From Schizonepeta tenuifolia (lineage: Eukaryota > Streptophyta > Magnoliopsida > Lamiales > Lamiaceae): DNA of 64,000 nt. Within the stretch, counting starts at the first letter, position 1. Each line of letters starts with the position of its first letter. The notes under the pieces are model-generated. The model did not search any database and was not told the origin of the DNA. It worked only from the letters and a program-made list of their open reading frames with translations. Made by a program: the position numbers and the translations under genes. Positions 57,660-64,000 of the stretch are shown here, piece after piece. The DNA is taken from assembly GCA_029490685.1 (NCBI GenBank), contig CM055959.1:52065602-52129601 (forward strand), written 5' to 3'.

Positions 57660-58170
57660 GAATAAGATCGCCAAGAAACGATGATGAGTTGGAGAAAGTG
57701 ATAAAAAAATGAACCTTCAAGTACAGATGTGAAAAAATTGTTATTCATTGATTTGAATCTTTTCTAGAAAATATCAATAGCTATTTAGTGAGATCCTAGC
57801 ACTCACAGCCTAGCTAGAACAACAGTTAATGGAATCGATAGTGAGCTTATATGCGAAGTTGGGTTTCAAATTCCTTTCTTTTTGAATTTCGAAGAATTAA
57901 ACCCCAGGCAGAGTTAGTGAGCCGTGTAATAGGCGACCATTTCGCGCGGTTCGGGGGGCACTTGAGTCAGCCGCCTAGGCCCGATAGCGTCTTGACGCTC
58001 GTCAACACTTCAGCTCCTTCGGAGCAGATCGGTTTACCCTCGATTAGCTGACAGTGATTCTAGCTATTTCGATAACTCAGTAACAAACAGAACCTTTTTT
58101 TCTAATAGCATGGGATATGATCACAAGTGAATAAGATCGCCAAGAAACGATGATGAGTTGGAGAAAGTGA
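57660..58170. other. 427-bp foreign insert flanked by a 42-bp duplication
   Basis: The 42 bases at 57660-57701 (GAATAAGATCGCCAAGAAAC...) recur exactly at 58129-58170. The 427 bases between them (57702-58128) have no counterpart in the parallel copies at about 780-830 and 33320-33370. The insert is GC-richer in its middle, holds a 66-codon open frame (57851-58051) and a group II domain V-like fold (57919-57952). A capture of organelle, probably mitochondrial, DNA during break repair is the best guess; the 42-bp duplication is too long for normal transposition. Confidence 0.75.
57919..57952 (+). ncRNA. Group II intron domain V-like hairpin
   Basis: Exactly 34 nt. The outer helix GAGCCGTG pairs with CGCGGTTC (8 pairs including G-T). 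The inner helix TAATAG/CCATTT closes a GCGA (GNRA) loop, and a 2-nt CG bulge sits on the 3' side. These are the defining traits of group II intron domain V. One A-C mismatch in the inner helix would be repaired by a C-to-U edit, which is common in plant mitochondria. It is here as a DNA fossil and not expected to splice. Confidence 0.65.
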
Positions 58171-59378
58171 AGCTTAAAGTTTAAAAGGAAGGAGTTGAAG
58201 ATTTTCGAGAAACGAATGTCAATGCTTTGTCATTCTATAGTAACATCTGCGTACCCAATGACGAGGAGCTTAGAAAGGAAGTTATGAGCAAAGCTGATGA
58301 TGTTCCTTACGCCGGAGACCAGAAAATGCGATGATGAATCAAAATTTGAAGCAATAATTCAAGTGAGAAGGAGTGAAAACGCGAAGTAGCGATATTTGTA
58401 GAAAGTCGTTCGTAAGTGAGCAAGTGAAGTCTCTGCATCAAAAACCTTTACGATCCGTTGCAACCTTTTTCCAATCCCAAAGTAGAAATGAGATGATTTT
58501 GATTTGTGCAATATGTTTGCGCGAAGTTCTGAGTTTGACGACATTAGATCGATATTCCAAGTTCACCGCACGTTTTGGAAAGGTTTTCAAGAAAAAGTTG
58601 AGTAAGCAATTCTAGAAGATAAGTCCGAAAGGTTTTCCCTTACCTCCCACAGACGAATGATTACTCTGAAAGGACTATCTAGATTTCAGAAGATATATTG
58701 AGAATAGTTATTCTAGAGTTAATGACAATTGAGAGCAAAGTTAAACCCTAAGCGATTAGGATAGCCTCGTTCGAAGCTTTGTTTAGAAGGAAGCGTTGTT
58801 CTCCGCTTTACTGAAATGAAGTAGCCGAGAGAAAAGTAATGAGACCTGAAGGAGTTAAAGAGATGTTAGAATCTGCTTGTCAGATTTGAGACAAAATAAG
58901 TAAAGTCGAGAGTCGATCAAAAGTCGTAAATCATTGATTGAAGATTAGAGTTAGAATTCACATTTAGAGATATAAAGTTTTCTCAAAGTGTTTCCTCTGA
59001 GAGAAATCCTCTATTTAAGCGTAAAGAGAAAGTTTAAATCGAGATATATATTAGAGAGAGGATCCGTATTGTTTCTTATGAGTTAGCATTGCTGCTAAGT
59101 TGTGGGAATTAGCATAAAAGTTTTCACGCACCTTAGATGCGTAAGTTTATCTTCGATTCGAAGCGAGTAGATTGTCAAGAAGACGCAGCCTTTGAGTCAG
59201 ATTCGAGTCGCGAGAAGAGACCCGAGGAGATTTTGGATTATAAAATCCAGCAGTCGAGTGCGAAGTTAATCTCTTTAGTTAGGATCTGGTGGTGACACTA
59301 TGACTTTAAGACGCGACGTGAGATTTAAGAATTAAGATATAAATAAAGTTTTCTCGAATAAATTTCCCTAAGATAAGC

Positions 59379-59415
59379 AAATTTCGGGACGAAATTTATT
59401 TTAAGGGGGTAAGGA
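59379..59415 (+). other. Palindrome and polypurine tract before last B LTR
   Basis: AAATTTCGGGACGAAATTT at 59379-59397; AAGGGGGTAAGGA at 59403-59415. Confidence 0.75.
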
Positions 59416-61112
59416 TGTAATACCCCGATCTTTCATAAGTCTTTAAGTTTATCTTAATTGAGTTTATGCGCTTAATTGTACGCCCTTGTGTGATAAAATT
59501 TTCTAAAAAAATAATTTTTTTTGCAAAATTATCAAAATGCCCTTGAGAGTCGTTACACGATTTCTCTTATTTTGGTTATCCGAATTGAATGTATGGTGAA
59601 TTGATTGAGCATGAGAATGTGAGTTTGAGTTTGAGTTCAAATTTTGGAAAATTCTGAGAAAAATTATTTTTCAGTGAATAGTAACCGACAACGAGAATTC
59701 ACTATTCACCGATTGTTTCTGAATTTCATCAAATTAGTGTATTTTAAATCTAGAATTGATTCTAAGATCATTGGTGCATGTTTGAGAATTTTCTGAGTTT
59801 GTTTGAATCGAGTTTGAATTTTATTTCTTTGAAGGAACGAATATGAATAGTAACTTTCTACGGTTTCTTCGTTACTTGGAATTTTGATCCGACACTTGAA
59901 TTCCTAGTATCCTTGATTTATTTGGTGAAGTTAGAGATGAAGTAGAGAGAATCCCGATGTTGAGAAAGAGTCGTGGTGAGTTATAAATCATTTCAAAGTT
60001 TAATGAGAAATTAGGGTTAAATTGTACCGGATAACTTTTTCTTCCGGAGAAAATTATATCGCATTTTTTACTACCGGGTGCAAATAAATTCTATTAATTT
60101 CTAATTCACTCTCATTTCTCTCACTCTCTCACGCAACATTCTCTCTCTCTTAAACATCTCTCTCTTGAATAATTAATCTCTCCAATGTTCTCTCTCTACT
60201 CTCTCTCCCACCCATCTCTCTTATCTCTCCCTCTCGGATGTACACACACACACACAATAACCTCCATTGATGAACCTTCTTCAAGCTCCAAAAATGGCAA
60301 GAACTTAGTCTACGATCATCCAACGACTAAACTGATAAGGTATTTATAATCCTCTCGTCTTGATGATCGATTTAAGACTAGGATTCATTCATATCTTTTT
60401 TCTTTGAAAATCGACAGCCTTGTGCCTAAAGAAAGAGCTCGATTTTTAGCTTGGTTCGGAGCTTAGAATCATGTGGATTGAAGCCGTTTGATCGATCAAC
60501 CTTTCAAGAGTTAGTAAGTTCTCTTGATTTTTGCTTGATCCTTGTATGAAATCCCTCTTTTCTTCCCTCTTTAGTTCGATCAAAATGATCCTCCCATCAA
60601 GGAAATCAAAGCCTCTCTTTCTTGCTTTGATCTTTGATCTTTTGAGTGATTTTTATGCAAGAAAATAGGAGTTAAAAATCAATTCCTTTTCCCCTAGAAA
60701 ACCTGCCGAAAATGATGCTTAGGGCTAGAGTTTTGATTTTTGATTTTTGATGATGATATTCATGAATCTTGTGTGATAATGTTGAAAGAGAAAAATTGAT
60801 ACATATAAGTATGATGAGTACCGAAAAGTATGGGTCAAATTGGATATTTTTATATTGATGTTCTTAGTTTGAGTTTGATGATGGATTTGTGTTCAAGATT
60901 ATGATCTAAGAGTGTTTGATGTGTGAGATTGAATGAGAAAAATGATGAAGTATAAAAGCATGTGTGTACTGAAAATTTTGGTGAAAAATTTAAAGTTTTG
61001 AAAGTTGATGTTCTTAGTTGGATTTGAAGATGGAAATTGAGATAAATGATAATAAGAAATAAAGAAAAGGAAGAAAGAAATTAATTGTTATATTGTTTTT
61101 AAGAGAACCGAA

Positions 61113-61115
<3 letters not shown>

Positions 61116-61180
<65 letters not shown>
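61116..61180. repeat. (CA)n(TA)n compound microsatellite
   Basis: CA dinucleotides to 61150, then TA with one TG interruption. It precedes the MITE-like segment. The other B LTRs have only a short TA run here. Confidence 0.93.
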
Positions 61181-61182
<2 letters not shown>

Positions 61183-61458
61183 GGAAGAGGATCAGGTGAG
61201 AATGCAATCTTAGGTGAGAAATGAGAATAAATCTGGACCTTTGATCCTTTTTAATAAAAGCTCAGATTTAACGATTCATTAAGTTAATGTAATTTATGCA
61301 TTATGATGTTAATTCATTAAGTTATTGCAGTTTATGCATAAGAATATGTATGCATTACATTTTTGCAATATATGCATTTCCAATATGATAAAAATGGATT
61401 AAAATGTGTCATTCTCACGTTCTCATATAAAATTTATTCTCACCAGATCTCAACCCTA
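61181..61458. mobile_element. MITE-like insertion inside B LTR (copy 3)
   Basis: 278 bp. It has an extra 18 bases after GGTGAGAA that the other two copies lack, probably lost there between GGTGAGAA repeats. Its right end (reverse strand TAGGGTTGAGATCTGGTGAGAAT) matches the left end better than in the other copies, so it is the most ancestral form. Confidence 0.5.
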
Positions 61459-63932
61459 TATGTATATATGTATATATATATATATAAGATTTTATGATGT
61501 TCTTGAGGATAATATAATGTTTTGATGATGTTCTTGATGAAAAGATGGCATTTTGATGATATATGGATAGATGATGTATGATTTGATGAGATTAAAGGTG
61601 TTAAAATGAAAAGAAATAGAGAAATGAATTTTTAATAAATTTTTAGAAATTTTTATTAATTAAATTCAAATTAAAAGTGATGATCAAGGTTGATAGTTCT
61701 TGATGATTTAAGTTAGATTTGATGAATGTGATGAATCGATGATGAAGATTAAGTTAAAACTATTAGAGTTTCTTTTCGAAATTTTTGAATCTGAGTTAAG
61801 ACGAAGAAGTTATCGAGAATCGAAGTCGTTAATAGAAAATCGATTTAAAGTAATAAGAAATGAGAAATAATGAAAAGAAAATGAAAAATGAGAAGAATAA
61901 TTGAGTTAATTTATATTAATTCGACGTCATTAGAATCTTTTTATCGAGTTAATAAGTTACCGAGCAATAAGACATTTTACGAGAAAAAGACGAAAACTTT
62001 TTTTAGTAAAGTTGGTTTTGAATTTTAATTTCCTATTTAAATGTTTAAAGTTATAGATTATTAAAAGAAAATGAAATTGATTCCATAAAAGTTTAATAAT
62101 TTATATTTTCTAGAAACCGAGCAGAGTCGAGTAGCATAGTTCAATAACCGAGTCTTGAGTGAATAACCGAGTTTATAATTATGATTAAATAATTAAAGTA
62201 ATTTTCTAGAATTTTCTAGAATCTTTTATTATTATATTTTGAAAATTTTTCTTTTTCCCTCTAATTATCGAAGTCGATCATTTACCTGTTTGTGAACGTT
62301 CGATTCTTGATCAGAAAGTTTGTTTGTGAATGATTTGTGATGTTAAAAACCGAGAATTAATTTCATAATTTTCTGTGTTCGTTTAACTCGAGAAATTGAG
62401 AAAAACGAGACGTGTGATGTGAATAGTGATTTTCTATCTTATGTGGATTATTTTATTAACAAAATATTTAGATATTTTTTAAAGTCAAGTACTTGAGTTC
62501 AGAATCTATTGGTTTAGTACTTGGATAGAATCGAGAAACCGAGAAAGATCGAGTCAGATAAGTCGAGATAAGTTGAGAAACCAGAGTCATGTAGAAGTCC
62601 TTCAACCGAGCGTTAGAACTGGTTTATTATTTCTGAGAAATAGAACTCGTCCTTATAAGAATGTTAACCTTGAAGGAACGAGTGAAGTTCGATAGTAAGA
62701 AGCGAGTGGAGTCCAAAAGTAAGAAGCGAGACGAAACGAGGTATTCCATGCAAAGCCACCGGATGACAGGTGGGCTTTCTAAACCGAAACTCAAAGATGA
62801 ATGCGCAATTTATTTTATTTATATGCGCTTTTATTTAAAGTTAAGTGACTTGCCTCAGTTTGATGTTTTGGTATGTAATCCTCTACTTGTTATTATGTGA
62901 GTATGTCATGTGGATGCACGGGATTAAAGTCCTACACAAGACGGGACATTGCTTGCATTAGATTAGGTGACCTTGAGCCTTGTTACAGTCTAGCAGGTAG
63001 TAAAGTAATTGTGAGCCTCGCTAGGCTGGTTATGTAAAGACTGTGAGCTTTGCTATGATTAAGCCGGTCACGGTATTCGAGGAGGAGGCCTACTTCTCGA
63101 CACCACAAGAACACGAGATGCGTAGATGGATTCATACCTGAGATAAAATGTTTGCAGACGATTTCAAAAAAAACAAACGAAAATGTTTTAAGCTGCTACA
63201 AGTTGCAAATTATTTTAAATAATTATATATCTAACACTTGTGGTGCAGCTAATGAGGCAAGTTCAATTATATAGCTCTATCGAGCGAGATTTCAAAATAT
63301 TTTGGCATGTGTTCACTGAGTACGAAGTACTCACGCCCTGCATGTTATTTCTAAAATGTGCAGGTTAGCTCGGATGAGGAAGGATGCGGTGCGCTTGGGG
63401 TGACTCGTTGTTATCTACTCCCTAAAATAATGTTTAAGTTTGAGGCTATACGTCTTCATACATATAACCTTGGGATTTTTTAGTCGATGATCATAATCCG
63501 CTGCAACTTCATCATTTTAAAATAACCTCGCCTTGCATGCTCGATTCCTAATGATGAAAGAACCCATGAGCTCAAGAATTTCTTAAATCCTTTCCGAATT
63601 CCACCTAAAGCTTGTTGGAATCATCTAACGATTCTTCAGATCTACTTCACCACCACTTGACGATTAAAAGTTAAAAATTGGCCCACTTTTTGAATGCAAC
63701 ATTTATTGATAACCAAACCTAACCCTTTGTTTGGATCGATATCCAAAATCTTGACAAATGTCCGTTTCTTGAGAAATCATTAATTGATAATCCACTTTAT
63801 TTTTGAGCATGTTTGGTTGTTGATGTTATTCTTCAATTATCGGGCATGTATCTTTGAGTAAAAATTCGTTGTTCTACCTCACTGCCCCTTATTTTCTAGT
63901 CGTTGTAATACATTAGAAATCGAGTTGTGGCA

Positions 63933-64000
63933 ATAAAACTGCAAAATCTCTATAGGATCACGCGTATTTTATTTGTCCTTAACAAAAGGTATAGCTAGAT
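63933..64000. other. Flank beyond the B tandem
   Basis: 68 bases with no match to the LTRs or internal regions in this window. Nothing recognised. Confidence 0.6.

Larger units (their letters stand above)
55884..59378 (+). pseudogene. Degenerate pol, B internal region 2 (right of element C)
   Basis: The protease block I-G-T-S-H-L-F-S-A-S (about 55923-55950; D-T-G changed) runs on to S-T-P-L-G-R-T (about 56010). RT, RNase H, integrase and a chromodomain relic (about 59150-59290) follow without long open frames. Compared with region 1 and the window start it keeps an integrase segment (58242-58480) with C-V-P-N-D-E-E-L-like and K-S-L-H-Q-K-P-L coding traces, and it carries a foreign insert at 57702-58128. 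Confidence 0.8.
59416..63932 (+). repeat. B-type LTR, terminal (4.5 kb)
   Basis: It starts TGTAATACCCC and ends GAGTTGTGGCA (the others end TTGTGACA). No PBS follows, so this is the outer 3' border of the B tandem. It differs from 34368-38837 by scattered substitutions and indels. It contains a CT-rich tract (60112-60240), a donor-like AAG|GTATTT (60339|60340), a CA/TA microsatellite and the longest version of the MITE-like insert. Confidence 0.9.

Noticed and set aside
57851..58051. 66-codon ORF in the foreign insert
   Set aside because: It spans the domain V-like sequence and therefore more likely reflects intron sequence read as protein.
34368..63932. A complete single B element with a target-site duplication
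   Set aside because: The left LTR is preceded by a polypurine tract and pol, not by genomic flank. The five bases after 63932 (ATAAA) do not match the five before 34368 (AAGGA).

Overview
This window is repeat-dense plant DNA, made almost entirely of Ty3/gypsy LTR retrotransposons, whole or broken, nested or in tandem. I found no host gene and no operon, CRISPR or bacterial feature. The plant assignment rests on three things: chromovirus polyproteins with a C-terminal chromodomain (Tekay/Del type), an Athila-type element whose primer-binding site (PBS) resembles tRNA-Asp, and long TG...CA LTRs followed by initiator-Met-type PBSs. The species cannot be named from this sequence. A pericentromeric or other heterochromatic location is an inference from the nesting and decay.

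Layout. (1) 1-1825: ruined pol of a Tekay-like element (family B), then its LTR (1826-5339) cut by a 500-N gap (5340-5839). (2) 5840-9097: pol of a related Tekay-like family (A), with a well-preserved chromodomain, then its LTR (9098-12319). (3) 12320-14442 and 25347-29035: a second A internal region (PBS, extra ORF, gag, protease, RT, RNase H, part of integrase), split by a minus-strand Athila-type element (14443-25346, TSD TTGTG). (4) 29036-30130: the tail of a B LTR joined directly to the truncated A integrase. (5) 30131-34367: B internal region 1, LTR 34368-38837, B internal region 2 (38838-42353 and 55884-59415), LTR 59416-63932. This is an LTR-internal-LTR-internal-LTR tandem. (6) 42354-55878: a minus-strand Tekay-like element (family C) inserted in B internal region 2, TSD AAAAA; its empty site is still visible in B internal region 1. 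(7) 63933-64000: short flank.

How the parts relate. Families A, B and C share a PPT-side palindrome, PBS, LTR ends, chromovirus pol and, unusually, an extra reading frame between the PBS and gag. In all three this frame starts directly after a TAG|GATG acceptor-like site, and all three LTRs carry an AAG|GTAT donor-like site. This suggests a spliced leader that delivers the extra ORF. No complete coding set survives anywhere: every pol copy has stops, frameshifts or deletions.

Other points. A 427-bp foreign insert at 57702-58128 contains a 34-nt sequence that folds like group II intron domain V, and it is flanked by a 42-bp duplication; a mitochondrial origin is likely. The first 5.3 kb is almost identical to 32542-37880 and stops at the gap, so an assembly artefact must be considered. 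All three long B LTR copies carry the same small MITE-like insertion.
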